Assembly: GCA_001600415.1 (NCBI GenBank)
Contig: BCJX01000007.1
Span: 1,147,234-1,211,233 of the forward strand
Length of the DNA stretch: 64,000 bases
Origin: Pascua guehoae
Lineage: Eukaryota; Basidiomycota; Tremellomycetes; Trichosporonales; Trichosporonaceae
Reading direction: 5' to 3'
Of the stretch, positions 23,237 to 35,600 are shown piece by piece. The position numbers and the translations under genes were made by a program. How positions within the stretch are numbered: the first letter of the stretch is position 1; each line of letters begins with the position of its first letter. The notes below the pieces were generated by a model. The model did no database searches. It had not been told where the DNA came from and was given only the letters and a program-made list of their open reading frames with translations.

Positions 23237-25392
23237 CTACGAAGTTTCAGTACTGGGTTCAGTCGTTGCGGCGGGGTCGGAAGGAGCCGTCCCCGACACG
23301 GCTTCGGATACGGCAGGGGCGGGGTCGGGCTTGGGGGACACGTCTGTGGACGTAGATGCACCTTCGGCAGGCTTGGGGGACACGTCCGCGGACGTGGCTG
23401 CACCTTCGGCAGGTTTGGGGGACGTCTCTGCAGACGCGTCGGCTGGCGGGACAGCGGTGGGGCTGGCCTCGGCGGGGGTATCGGAGGGCTTGTCAGCCTC
23501 GGCGGGAGGTGCAGCTAGGGGGGCGGTGGGTTCCGTGGGCTCGGCAGGCGGGGCGGGTGCTGCAGGCGAAACAGACTTGGTGATGGGTTCGGCCGGTGGG
23601 GTGGGCTGGCTCGGCGGGGTGGGCTGGGTCGGCTCGGTGGGCTCGGTGGGTTCGACAGAGGGCACGGCAACCCCAGCCTCTGCGGTGGACTCTGGCGCAG
23701 GCGCAGCGGGCTCGTCCGCGGGTTCTGCGGCGGCGACGGCGGCAACCTCTGCGGCGGGTCCAGCCGACTCGACGGATGCGGCGGCGGGTTCTGATGGCTC
23801 GGACGGCACAGCAGGCTCGGTCTCGGCGGGTACAGGAGCGGCCACGGGCTCGGCCACGGGCTCCGCGGCTGGCTCGACGACGGGTGTAGTTTCCGCCGCC
23901 ACGACCTGGACGTCCGCGGCTGGTACGGTAGCCGGTGCCGTCGCGGGCTCGGTCGCTGCCTGCTCGCTTGGCTCCTCTGGAGTCGGCACTGCAGGCGTGG
24001 CCTCTGGCACCACCGCGGAGGGCTCATCGACGGCCATGGGCTCGTGTGCGGGTGTCTCGGTGGCTGGCGCTGCTGGTTCCGTCGCTGCCTCGGTCACGAC
24101 CGTCACCGCAGGCTCTGATCCCACGGCCTCGGCCACCACGGCCACCGTCTCGGCCCCTTGGCCCTCGATCTTTGTCTCGTCCGCTTGACCCTCGATCTTT
24201 GTCTCGTCCACCTCCATCATCTCCACCTCCTCCACGCGCGGCGCCGGTGCCGCGACTGCGACCGCGCCCTCTGCCACTGCCGCCTCTGCTGCCCCCGGTG
24301 CCGCCACGACGTCCACGTCCATCGACACTGGTGCGTCCGCGGCGGGGGTCACCGCCGCCCCTGTCGCAGCCGCCTCGGTGGCGTTGACGACCGCGGGGGA
24401 AGCGGCTGCAGGTGCAGGGGAGGCAACGGCTGGTGTGCCTCCAGCAGGTGTCTCTGCAGGTGTGCCCACCGCAGGCGTTGGCACTGCTGGCGTCCCGACC
24501 CCTGGTGTACCGACCGCTGGCGTAACCAAAGCTGGCGTCCCGGCCGCGGGCGTCGCTCCCGCCGACGTGTCGAGGGGCTTGCGCGGTGTGGCCGCGGTTG
24601 TGGGTGGTTCCGTGCCCTCCGCATCGGAAATGTCTTCACTGCCTCCTTCTTCGTCGTCGTCGGGAAAGGGGGTAGCGACGGTCTGGAGTCAGCGTGCGCG
24701 GGGTGTAAGGTGGGTTGACGACAGTGAGGGCGGGGGACGGGGACGGGAGACGTGGAGATGCTCCATGTTGTTCTTCACGCGGGGCTTCCTTGATAGCAAT
24801 GCACGCGATGACCCCGTACTCATGCAGATTCACTCCCTTCCCCGCGGCGATCCCCCCCAGCGTTGAACATTTCGCATCAGCTCCGAGATAAAGACTCACC
24901 TCATCAACACGAAGCCACTTGCACACCTTGTACGTGCTGCCCTCGGGCAGACCGGCGGGTGCAGTCCATCCGCGTCGCCAGCGCTTGACACTGCGGGTCA
25001 GTACAGAACTGGGGCTGCGCACGGTCACATGTTGGCACAGCGGCACGAGCAGGGTTTGACTGGGGCGGGGCGCATGTCGAGCTCGCGCGGGTGCTATACG
25101 TCCCATCGGGAGTTGGGATAGTGCATCCACCACGCCCACACCATATCCTCTCTGCAATACCCCATCCCCGTCTGTCTTTCCCCCCTCCAGAAGCAGGTGA
25201 TGGCCAAAGGACGGGACGAGTGGGATGGAGGGTCGACGCGTCGCGGGCGGCAACTCACGGCGCGAGGAGCTGGCGCTGATACGCCTCGCTCTGGGTGTTT
25301 GTGGTAAAGCGTCCCTGGATGCGGCGGACTGTTCATGTTTAGTATTGATGGTAGTGCCAGGTGCATGTGGGAGACGTACCGCCGTGCGACAT
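23237..25392 (-). CDS. BCL7-like N-terminal domain protein with long disordered tail
   Basis: Exons 25392-25380 (13 nt), 25328-25259, 24990-24900 and 24682-23237 join in phase to 539 residues. Residues about 20-65 (KRWRRGWTAP, then STYKVCKWLRVDE) resemble the BCL7 N-terminal domain, whose signature is a W-x3-W segment followed by a YKW-V strand. BCL7 proteins are subunits of SWI/SNF-type chromatin remodellers in animals. By analogy this would be a nuclear chromatin factor. The remaining 470 residues are low-complexity Ala/Pro/Glu/Thr with internal duplications: DETKIEGQ twice, SPKPAEGA repeats, and a PTEPTEPTQPTPP run. The family assignment rests on a short domain and is inference; the gene model itself is well supported. 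It is divergent from the forkhead-like gene. Confidence 0.72.
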
Positions 25393-26670
25393 GGTGGATG
25401 GATGCAGTGAGTGGTGGTGGACGTGATGTTGTCAACAATCAATGGACAATGGAGACGACCGAAATGAGCCATGCCATGGTTGGGCGCGTGCGTGCACCGT
25501 CCAGGGCTTTGGGTGGGTTTCCGGTTTTGGATCCGGCATCTGCCAGCCCTGCTGAATTCGCCGTCGACTGCCAGACAGCCAGCACGCCGTGCCGACACTA
25601 CTGCTGCAGCACCCAGCACCCAGCCGTCTGCCAGCGATTCAGAACCAAAGACAGCGCACACCCTCCAGCCAGAATGCATAACCTGCACCATGCCGCCCCC
25701 ATCTTGTATGGTAGTTCTTCCCCACAGCACTGCACCCAAGGGGGGGCGACGTCCGCAGTCGTGCCACAGCCGCGCATCTGGGTGCCACTCTTGTGACTGT
25801 TGGGTTAGTTGAGGTCGTTTCTATGTGGCAGTGTGGCTCTGCCTCAATGCCCATCTGCATCTTCATCCCCAACCATGACCTATGCATTCATTTTGAAACG
25901 ACAAAGCAACTGTATCCAGCATGCAAGCATGTAGAGCACCATGGTCGTTTTTTGCTTGGCAATGGCGTCTTTGAAATGGCGTGTCATTTGTTTGCATTTT
26001 TCGGCATTGGGATTCCTTGGGACTTTGGGCCTGCATGCAACCCAGCGCGGACCCTTTTGTTTCCCTCCCCCGCCGGCCCCGGCCCCGTTTGCGTTTACAC
26101 GGCACCGCACCCAGGTAGAGTAGGTAGGTGTGTCTACCCTCTGCCTCCCACCCAGGCCCACCCACCTAGCCACCACGCACCGCCGAAGTCTACTGCACCT
26201 GCACTGCACCTGCACCTGCACCTGGGGTGTGTGTCTGTCTAGCCCTTGGGTGCAACTACCAAACTGCCCTCGCCGTTGCTCTTCCTCGGCCAACTACCCA
26301 TCCACCCACCCACCCATCACCACCACCACCACCCCCCATTTTCCTTCCTCCCTTCCTTCCTCCTCCATCACACTCTCTTTACACGACACACTTTACAACC
26401 CCCGGGGCCAGACACGACGGCTCTGCAAAGACACCGCCAACGCCACCCCCAAGAGCAGCGACCCCGACCTGCGACAGCACCAGGCCCTAGCCGCCGGCCA
26501 GAGTCACTCACTCGCTCGCTTTCCTTGCAACAACTCGTCTTGGCTCCATAGCGCCGCTGTGCGCCGTCGCCCCGTCCTCTTCCCCCGCTGGCCTCATCGC
26601 CTTCCCCTCCACATACACACACCTCCTCACCTTCCCTTCCCCCCCCCCTCTCCAGCACCCCGTCGGCACC
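25393..26670. other. Divergent promoter region
   Basis: This 1.3-kb region lies between two divergently transcribed genes (BCL7-like on minus, forkhead-like on plus). Before the plus-strand gene there is a long pyrimidine-rich segment (26,280-26,660), typical of fungal leaders, and a short CACCTGCA repeat around 26,195-26,225. No gene was seen. Confidence 0.55.
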
Positions 26671-28468
26671 ATGTCCGAGCCAACGTCTACGCGCGCATCG
26701 CCCGTCAAGGAAGTGACGCCCTCGGCAGCCGAGCCCATGATTGACCCCGAGCTCGCCGACTTGCCGGCACCTCCGCACCACTCCAACGGCAGCGGCGCAT
26801 CGGCGTCGGTGTCGGCCAACCCGGTCGCATCGCACTTGCGCGACACGCCGTATCCGCTCCGTGCACCGGGCGAGTCGATGGGCATCACCGAGGCCATTGG
26901 CTCGGCGCCCAACCCGCACACCACCGACTTCTCCCCGCTTCCCTTCACCACCGACTCGAGCATCGACGTTGCTGCGCTCGATGCAGCCGCCGTCGACGAG
27001 CCCGGATCGCCCAACGCCCGCCTCTTGCGCGCCATTGCCCCGCCCAATGCGGCACAGCCAAACCCCAACTGGCCAGCAGTAAGTAGGATACCACACCCTC
27101 CCAAGATGGGGGGGTAAATGACGTCTAGCAAGTGGCAAAGCCACGAGCAGACGCGAACGACGCGCCCAGACAAGTGGCACTGCCGCTCACACCCCTCACA
27201 GCCCCCGCCCAATGCGAGCGTCAACCTTTTCATCGGTGCGTGGCGATCGATCCTCTCTTTGCATGGCTGCAATGCATCCACCCTGCGTGCATCGCCGCAG
27301 TGGATGCATCCATGTCGACGACAAACCTCGCACACACGCACATGCTGACAAAACCCAGGCCGCGCCCTCTTGTCAAATGGTAACGACAACTGGCCTCTGG
27401 TGAGCATCCACCTTCCTTCCTTGCTTCCGTTACTTGTACATGGCAACCCTTGCTCCCCACCTCTCACCCACCTCGGACACCGGCACCTTCCTGGCACATG
27501 CCAGACTCGGCGTCGCAGGCTCGCCGCCCTTGCCCCATCCCTCCCCATGCCAAGCCTTCCCTCCATCTCCCACACTCGCAACCACCCACTAACATGTCCA
27601 GAAACCCAATGACATTGTCAACTGGATCCGCAAACACTACCCGGAAGAGTGGGACGGCGACGAGGGCCGGTGCTCTGCGCACCGCGTGCGGACCTACCTG
27701 GCGCGCAAGGGCGCCGACATGTACTACGAAAAGCTCAACCAGGGGTGCATTGCCGGCTGGCGGATCAGGCAGAACCACCTGTGGCGCTTTGAGAACGGCG
27801 GGTTCCAGGGCCGCGGGATGAAGCAGGAAGAGGCAATGGCGCAGCAGCAAAAGGAAAACGACGCAATGGCGACGGCGGTGCACAAGGCGGCCGCGGCGGC
27901 GGCGCTCGCCCAGGGCCACCCGGGGATCAAGGTGTCCATGTCGTCGCTCGACGGGGGCCCCCCGCACAAGCGCGCGCGCAAGCCCAACGGCCAGGCGCGG
28001 CGGCGAAACGAGATCAAGAAGAAGACGTCGGACGACGACTACCCGTACGAGGCGTATGCGCAGAGCTACCTGCCCCAGCCTGTGGCGTCGGGCTCGGCCG
28101 CGGCCTCTACACCAACATCGGCAGCGGGACCGTCGGGGGCCCAGGGCCTTGGCCTCGACCCGGGCCTCGTCCGCGCGCACGACGACGGCTCGGCATCGGC
28201 GTCTGGACCCCCGTCGGCCGCACCCGACTCGGAGCACCTCGACGCCGCAATGGTCCAGCAGGCCATGGCCGCCGCGGCCGCAACGTCGGCGGCAAACAAC
28301 CAGATGGACGAGCTCGAAATGGGTATCCAGCTCCCCATCGAAATGCAAATGCACTCTGGCACGCACGACGACGACGCAAACGACGAAAACTACAACCGCC
28401 AGTACTATGGCGAGTACGGCTACGCCTCTGGCCAGGGATACGGCTCGGGCTACCAGCAGAACCAGTAG
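26671..28468 (+). CDS. Forkhead-like (winged-helix) nuclear protein
   Basis: Exons 26671-27078, 27202-27235, 27359-27399 and 27602-28468 join in phase to 449 residues. Residues about 137-225 run NASVNLFIGRALLS, NDNWPLKPNDIVNWIRKHYP, then WRIRQNHLWRF. This order echoes the forkhead domain (Y-S-LI-AL, then I-WI-FPYY, then W-SIRHNLS), so I infer a divergent winged helix with DNA binding. The canonical N-S-I-R-H-N motif is replaced by RIRQNH. A basic stretch (PPHKRARKPNGQARRR, about 327-342) looks like a nuclear signal. The rest is Ala/Pro/Ser-rich with a Tyr/Gly-rich C terminus (YYGEYGYASGQGYGSGY). Likely a transcription factor, but not proven; a fungal-specific domain is the alternative. Confidence 0.68.
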
Positions 28469-30037
28469 CGGGGGGGCCATCGGTCGTCGAGCGGGCGTGC
28501 GGGACGGAGTGTTGCAGACGGCGCGTGATCGGCACCTGCCTCTGAACGGCCGCCGTACACCCGCTCAACCCACCACCGCACCCCCACACCACCACTTTTC
28601 GCGCAACGGCGCGACTTTCCCATCCCCCATCGCTGCTGGCGCGGCCCCCCGACGCCACCGCGGGATCGAGCACTCGACATGGCACAGGCGTCGACGAGGA
28701 GGGCAGGGACGTTTTCTGCAGGTTTGGTAGTATTGGCAGTTTGGCAGTATGTCGGGATAGAGCACCGGACTGGAGGGTGCGGCTGGAGGGTACAGACCCA
28801 GGCCCATGGGCACCTGCGTGCGCCCGGTTTTTTTTAGGCAATGATCACCACCATGTAGATGTCGCATGACCATGTGAGCGTATTGACTGTGACTGTGACT
28901 GTGACTGTGTGGGGACGAATGGCTGCGCGGGTGACTGACGGCCTTTTGTTTACTGATCCAGCAAAAGGACACGTAGCTGGGATATAGATAGCAGACGGGA
29001 AACAGGCCAGCTGTCGACTACACGACCAAGGCGGAATCAGCCCCGGCCTAGTGCGTTGGTCCGATACACTGTCGATGGTACGGTGGGCGGCGCAGATCCG
29101 CCCCCACCCTCCACTTCTTACAAACTCTTGCCCGCTGTCGACTCGCGTTTGCCTCCCGGTAGCCATCGCCAAACCATGTACCCCCTCGTACGCTGTCTCC
29201 ACCCCGTTCTCTCTGCCCTCTCTGCCCTCTGCCCTCTCTGCCCTCTGCCCTCTCTGCCCTCTGCCCTCTCTGCCCTCTGCCCTCTCTGCCCTCTGCCCTC
29301 TCTGCCCTCTGCCCTCTCTGCCCTCTGCCCTCTCTGCCCTCTGCCCTCTCTGCCCTCGTTGCCATCGTTGCCCTCAGGTAGCCCGACAACGTCGAGCCGA
29401 TGGGGAATCCAACGCATCCCAGTCTCGTGCTCATTATCAAACCGACAAAGCCCACCCATTGCACCTCGTCGAGCCGCGCTCCCCGGTCCACCTCAACACA
29501 CCAGTCCACCTGTTCCCTCTACTCGTAGCCGCGCTCCGCACTCCCCCCGCCCACGCTCCATGGCTCCGTGGCTTGGCCCATGCACTCATTCATACGCATA
29601 TACATCCAAAAATGCCCTGCTAAAACCTATACCTATACCTATACCAGTTTCGTGTCGGTCGTCTCGGCGATTAACCAGCTCTACCATGTCGGGTGGGTGC
29701 CGCAAACCTGCCTCTTCGTGTCTCTTCTCTACTTTGCCTGCTCGCCTACTGTGATACTGGGGCTACGTCTGCTGCGTATGCTACGCCTACTACGCCTGCT
29801 CTTGGGCGCAGCCTCGGTTGCTTGCGCTTCTTGCTGGGCTCACGCAGTGTCCGTCGCGCGTATCTCGTGCGGTGAAAACGTCCATGGGGTTCAAGGGTCC
29901 ATATACTGGGTCGCGAGTCGAGCATGCTGCGTCTTGGTCGACTCCGACCTGGGCCTCATCGTCTCGTCCTGAATGGGGACGGCAACGACGTACCCTCTTT
30001 TTTCCACGCGTGCGCGACCCGCCTCCGTTCTCGCCGC
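28469..30037. other. Convergent intergenic region with minisatellite
   Basis: The 3' ends of the forkhead-like gene (+) and BEM1 (-) face each other across 1.57 kb. It holds the 16-bp minisatellite listed separately and a four-fold CCTATA repeat near 29,627-29,650. No gene was seen. Confidence 0.55.
29209..29357 (+). repeat. 16-bp CT-rich minisatellite
   Basis: About nine head-to-tail copies of TCTCTGCCCTCTGCCC with near-perfect identity. The 16-nt period cycles through all three frames, so the open frames here are artefacts. It lies in the convergent intergenic space. Confidence 0.9.
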
Positions 30038-32527
30038 CTACTGCTCGGCATACAGCACGAGCTTGTCCTCGGTCGCCATCCACTCTACGAGCTCGCGGTC
30101 GTCTTGGATCATGCGGCACGGCGCCGAGAGACCTGCGGCCGCATTGCCACCGCCGCCGACGCGGTACTGGAGGATGCTGACCTCGGGTCCGAGGCGCGCA
30201 CGCACCTTGTCGAGCAGCTCGGCGTACGTCACCTGCGGGTGGACACGGAGAGCGATCAGGTCGTCGGTGGCACGGTCGTAAATCTTAATCTTGACGTAGC
30301 CGCCCGGCGCAGCGCGTGATGGCTGTGGCGGGGCACTGGCTGCAGCAGGAGCGGGAGCAGTGCGGGGTGTCTGGGCAGGGTTGGCGTGGACTGGCGAGTG
30401 AGCGGCCGCCGAGCCGAGAGGAATCGGTGAGTGCTGCTGCGAGCCATTGAAGGAACTCTGGGCGGGAGACGTCGTCCATTGACCGTGTGGTGCACCGAGC
30501 GGGTTTGCTTGATCGCGCGACTCTGAACGTGCGTGCTGCGGCGAGGTCCACGACGTGCGGGGCTCGCGCGGGCCGGCGGGCCCACGGCCATTGGGGACAA
30601 TGCCGCTGCCGCCACTAGGCTGAGTCTGGTGGGACGACTGCGACTGTGACCGCGGGTTGTGCGAGTTGGCCGCCACATCCACGGCCCCCATTCGCTCCGA
30701 CAGCTCTTCGACGGCTCCTGGACGGGGCTCCTCTCCACAGTAGTCGCCATACTTTGCCGCAAAGAATGTGCGGATAAGCTCGTGGCGCATAATGTAACCG
30801 GCGCCCTGCCTGCCGAGGTCGAGAAGGGCGAGCACATACGCATCGAGCTCTGAACGACGGTACTCTGTGAGCTCGTTGTCAATCGCATCGTCGACAGGTC
30901 CAGGCATGTAGGGCAGGATTCGCGGCGGTGTCTGTGCACGGTCTTCGCCTGGCGGCTTGCGTCCAGCCTCTGCAGGGAACGTGTCGAGCAGTGTGATCTG
31001 GAACTCGTAAAAGTCCTCGTATGTCCGGTAGAGAATGAGCGTGTAGGCGGGCGCGTTCGGGTCGTCGGGGATAAACTTTGCGTGCAGGCGGAACCAGTAG
31101 TTGCCCGACTCGTTGTGGAACGATGGCACACCAAGCCGAACGAGCTCGCCTGGAGGGAGCATGGCGTCGTGTTCTGCCTCGTAGGCGCCTGTGGGCCCCG
31201 TGTGCTGCGAACCAGTCGTCGATGCCTGGCGCTGGTGACTGCTTCCAGGCGCAGTCTCTGGTGATCCCGAGCGCGCCGTCTTCTGCGTTGCTTGCGATTC
31301 CTTTGATGCCAAAGCATTGGCCTGCGCAGCAGCCGCATAGGGCGAGTTGAGTACCTGCTGGTCTGGCCCCAGGTCCAAGCGTCCTAACGGAATCGCAGCC
31401 GCCTTGTAGTCTGCAGTCGCCTTCTTCCACTCTTCCACCTGCGGGATGTGGCTAGGGAAAGCCTCCAGTGGCCTGCCCGACATGGGATCGCGAATCTCGA
31501 CAAAGGAGACGGGGATGAGTCCCGGGCCACCCAGACGTCCGATCGGCTTGGCAACAAACCTGTCCGTGTTAGCACTCGAGGTCCATCGCAATGTATCATC
31601 AAGAGTGCAACTCACCACTCGTGATTGCTCTGCGCAATGACAACAATGGGCTCGCCTGCCTTTGCTTCAAGCTCATCTGGACGTTCGGCGCGGAAGTCGT
31701 ACTGGACAATAGCGTAGAGTCTGGGAGGAGCAAGGTGAGCTTGGACCGGCATGCAAGGCAACAGCGATTGCGACAACTCACGGCTGGGTTGGTCGGCGGT
31801 GGTGGTGGGGAGTCTGAGGCTGGGACTGCGAGCCCGGGCCAAGTGGTGTGGTGGGGGACATGGCGACCGTGGTTGGAAGGCCGTGGGATGCTGAGCGTTG
31901 ACTAGAGGGGTAGTGTTAGTAGATGGAATGGATGAATGAGATATGAGATGGCGCATTGCTCACTGATCCATGTTGTGGGACGGGGCCACGGGTGAAGTCG
32001 CTGGCTCCGATGAGGATCCTATGCTGCCACTTGCGCTCGCTTGACGTCCTGCCCTGGTAAAGGCCTCAAAGTGCTTTTTAGGCACCAGTCCACGACTCTT
32101 TGTCATAGGATCTTATTCTGGTCAGCACTCGCCCACTTGATGCAGGGTTTGGTGGTTCAGATCCGGGGTCTGGACACTCACTGAAAGCCTCGTACCATCC
32201 TTCGCGTTCGCCAGTGACGTACCAAAAGTCGCCCTTGGCATAGCTCAACTCCTGGGGATTGGTGCTCCTATGCGAGTTGAGTGCGCGGATGACCTTTTGA
32301 GGTGGGGCAATCCTCTCGGATGGCCGCGCGAGTGGGTTGATAACTGAGGCCGAGGCCGGTCCTGCGCTTCCAGGTCCGCCTGGAGGGGACATTGGGGCAG
32401 TCGTCGTGATGTGTTGGATTGTGGCCGGTTGGCCGTTTGCCCCGCTGTGGCCGTTGCTTTGGCTGTGGCTGGGGTTGTGGCCGTGGCCGTGATGGTTATT
32501 GTTGAAAGAGCGGCGGAGTGACTTCAT
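30038..32527 (-). CDS. BEM1: BEM1 polarity scaffold (SH3-SH3-PX-PB1)
   Basis: Exons 32527-32182, 32111-31964, 31901-31782, 31720-31616 and 31559-30038 join in phase to 746 residues. Domains in order: SH3-1 at about 75-135 (QKVIRALNSHR to RGLVPKKHFEAF), SH3-2 at about 205-262 (LYAIVQYDF to GLIPVSFVEI), PX at about 378-500 (VPSFHNESGNYWF, LYRTYEDFYEF), a Ser/Pro-rich linker, and PB1 at about 655-746 (YVKIKIYDRATDDL). This is the exact architecture of Bem1/Scd2, which links Cdc42, its exchange factor Cdc24 (through PB1) and PAK kinase (through SH3-2) at polarity sites. PX binds phosphoinositides at the plasma membrane. Four of five exons lie in the N-terminal third, with introns inside both SH3 domains. 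A 39-nt G run sits about 80 nt upstream of the ATG. Confidence 0.95.
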
Positions 32528-32603
32528 TGATACTCGTCGTCACTTGTTCTGTCTCGTCCTAGACTGTCCTTGGCGTCGAAGAGAAGGGGGGCCGGGGGAG
32601 GGG

Positions 32604-32604
<1 letters not shown>

Positions 32605-32643
<39 letters not shown>
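32605..32643 (+). repeat. 39-nt G homopolymer upstream of BEM1
   Basis: Thirty-nine uninterrupted Gs begin 78 nt upstream of the BEM1 start codon and are flanked by further G-rich sequence. On the BEM1 sense strand this is poly(C). Its length is probably inaccurate in the assembly. It lies in the promoter or 5' UTR of BEM1. Confidence 0.85.
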
Positions 32644-35600
32644 CGTTGGGTAGTGAGGGCTTTCGTACAGTCCGGCAAGGCAACGAGGCTCACAGGGGCC
32701 GGGGGGGTCCACCAAACGAGGCGCTGCGAAACCGGTCACAAAGACACACAAAGGGGCCGGTTCACGGACCAAGAAGAAGTCGAGAAGCCTCGTCAAACGC
32801 GACGCACGCGCACACGGGCACGAGCGCAGTGGTAAAAGGGCAGAGGGGGCTGCGAGAGGCGCAGGAATGCAAGATTGCGAGACTGGGGGACGGGGGGCGC
32901 CCTGCGAGGCACGTCTACGAGGTCGAGGGATCGAGGCCAGAGACGCGCGCGCCAAACGCTCAATGCAAAAAGGAGAGGAGGAATGTGTGTGTGTGTGGCA
33001 AAGGGGGGGCGCGAGCCGGGGCCTTGCGGGTGGATGCGGTGGGCGGCGTATCACAGTCACTGGTGGCGTTGTCGAGAGCGCGTTTACAAGTCGCGAATGG
33101 GCCGTCTGGTCTAGTGTGATGGCTCGCGCGCACGGCGACAAAGGGCCCTGCCAGAAACCACACGGAACAATGGCGACAAAGGACTGTGATGGATTGGGCG
33201 GGTCGGCGTCCACGCGGCACGCGGGTGCGAACGGGCCTGGATTGCACGAGGGTGGGGGGGGAAGGGGTTTTGCTTCCTGTCTTGTCCTGTCCAAGCGCCA
33301 CCGCGGGCGTCGAGGAAAGGGCACGAGCAGCAAGGGGAGCAAAGGGTTGAGAGATGGGTTGGATGGATGGGATGGGGGCCGGTGGACCGAGGGGGGGAAT
33401 GGAATGGGATAGAGTGTGTGTGTCGGAGAGTGAGTGGGTGTGTTGTGGATGGGACAAGGGCGATGTCGGAAAGAGGGGAAAGAGTCGCGTAAAGGGCGGT
33501 GGCGGTGACGAGTGGGGGGGGTGGTGGGGTGTGGGATGTGGGATGGAATGGGATGGATGGATGCAATCAAATCAAGTGTGGGTCAGGTCAACACGGACAA
33601 AGGTAACACACGAGTTGGGACAAGCAAACGATGCGGCCGGACTACAGTAGAGGTGGTGGGTGGGTGGTTGGGGCCCGGGGGGTGAGGCGAGGGCGAGGGC
33701 GGCGGCCAAGGGCGGGCCAAAGGGGCGGACCCAAAGAAGGGGGGGGGTGCACAAAGCAAAGTGGCGGCGGCGGAGGCGGCGGCAAGGGAAGAGACACCCA
33801 GGGGTGGACAAAGGGGCGCGGGGGGCGGCACAGGCGTTCCTCCTTTGGTTTTCGGGAAAATTGGGCCAGGTGGCGCCTAGGTTGCAAGTGATGGCGAGTG
33901 TGAGAAAGTAACACTTTACTAATAGAAATAAAAAGACAGAATATGGACAGAATACAACAAGGTTTAATGAATTACAAAATGGCCAGGGGCAACCCCCGAC
34001 TGTCTGTGCAGCCTGCTGCATGCCGCATCAGCATAGCCGGTGGTCCAATTGCTTCTGATTCGCAAGCTTGGACACAATTTCATTGTGCGCATGACTCAGC
34101 AGTGTGTTCTGAAGGTGTCTTGATGGCCAATAAAAGGGTCGATGTATGCATGCGCAGAGAAATCAAGCTTGTCCCATCTTGTGGGTTGTTTGCAGTAGAA
34201 TGTGCTTTGTGTCATCATATTAATGTCGCCCCAATGTCCGATTGTCCGAGTCGGTCCGCAATGTGCCTGACCCTCTTGCCCGATGCTAGTGCGTGCTCGC
34301 ATTCCTTGCAGCACCGTCAAGGTTATGCATCCACTCAACTTTTGTTTCGCCTCGGCCATGCCCAACAAATGCATACTGTGGTAAGACAAGGTGCAAGGTT
34401 GCATCATGTTGCTCAAAGTGGCAGGTAGACACTGGTCGGCCGCAAACTGGGCCACCTTGAATGTCCATTACCCCTTCTCGCTCTTGGCAGCCCGAATACG
34501 ATCACCTGACTGTGCGCCCGGTGACGCTGCGGGGATCTTGCTGCTCATAGTGATGAGGTCGAAGTCTCGACGGCTACGCACCGATGAACGCATTCAGCGC
34601 GCCACAATGTCCAGTTTAGCTCTGGCAGACACCAAGTGACCAATACCGCGTCCATGGCCGCTGGTACTAGTGGCGGACAAGCTTTATTTAGACAGCGTAG
34701 GGAGCCGCCCATGCGGCACGAGGCATGTGCCATGTGTCGGCACGTCAGCGACGCCAGCGGAGGTCCAAGGAATGTTAGGCCAAACACGGGGGCAGCTTCC
34801 ATCCCGCTAGTACTAGGGCATTATGAATGAGTCAAGCCCCTCAAACTGCCATGTCGACACTGACACGCAAGCTGCTAGCAGACTGACACTCCCACGAGGG
34901 CCAACAAGCCATCGTCCATTGGACCATTGGACCCCGACGTGTCGCGTGTTCACTCAGACCTTGGGCTCAGGGCCCACCCGTGCCATGTGCGCCTCGCTGT
35001 CATCTGCATCATCTGCGACGACCCTGTGGCCCGACAGCACCCCAGTTGCAGACACGCACTCTTCCGCGCCGCGCGCCACCAGCTCCCGCAGCGCGCAGCG
35101 CGCACATGCACGCACACCGCGACGCGCCCGTTTAACCCGTCTGCCATTCCACATGGCTGTGGCGTCGAGGCTATGCATAGAGGGTGTCAAAAAGGAACAA
35201 GTAATGGCGCAGGGTGAGACTGGCCGACTCTTTGCAAGCTCTGCATGTCTGCAGCAGCTCTGCGTCTGCATGCCTCGGCGTCCCTGCGCCTTACTCGTTC
35301 CTTTTCGACACGCTCTGTACACTCGAGCCCCCGCCCACGCGATTCGTGTGTCGCTTTATCCCCCAGGCGTATCCTTCGACTGCATCAAACCAACCCGCAT
35401 GCTGCCAGTGACAGGCAGCGCAACCGGGCTGGCTGATACGCCTTGGCTGTTGACCTGAGTGATAGAGTGGTAGGGGGGGGGAATGGATCCCGGCGCGAGC
35501 CCGATTGCAACCACCCGCTAGGACTCTTGGGGCCCCAGCAGTAGACAGAGTCCCAGCAAGCTGCAACTTGTGCAGCAATGTCGGCAGGACCACTGTGGTA

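Noticed and set aside
32524..33570. 348-codon Pro/His/Ser-rich minus-strand frame upstream of BEM1
   Set aside because: A product of the purine-rich strand read in antisense, with a poly-Pro run from the G39 tract; no start context or domain.
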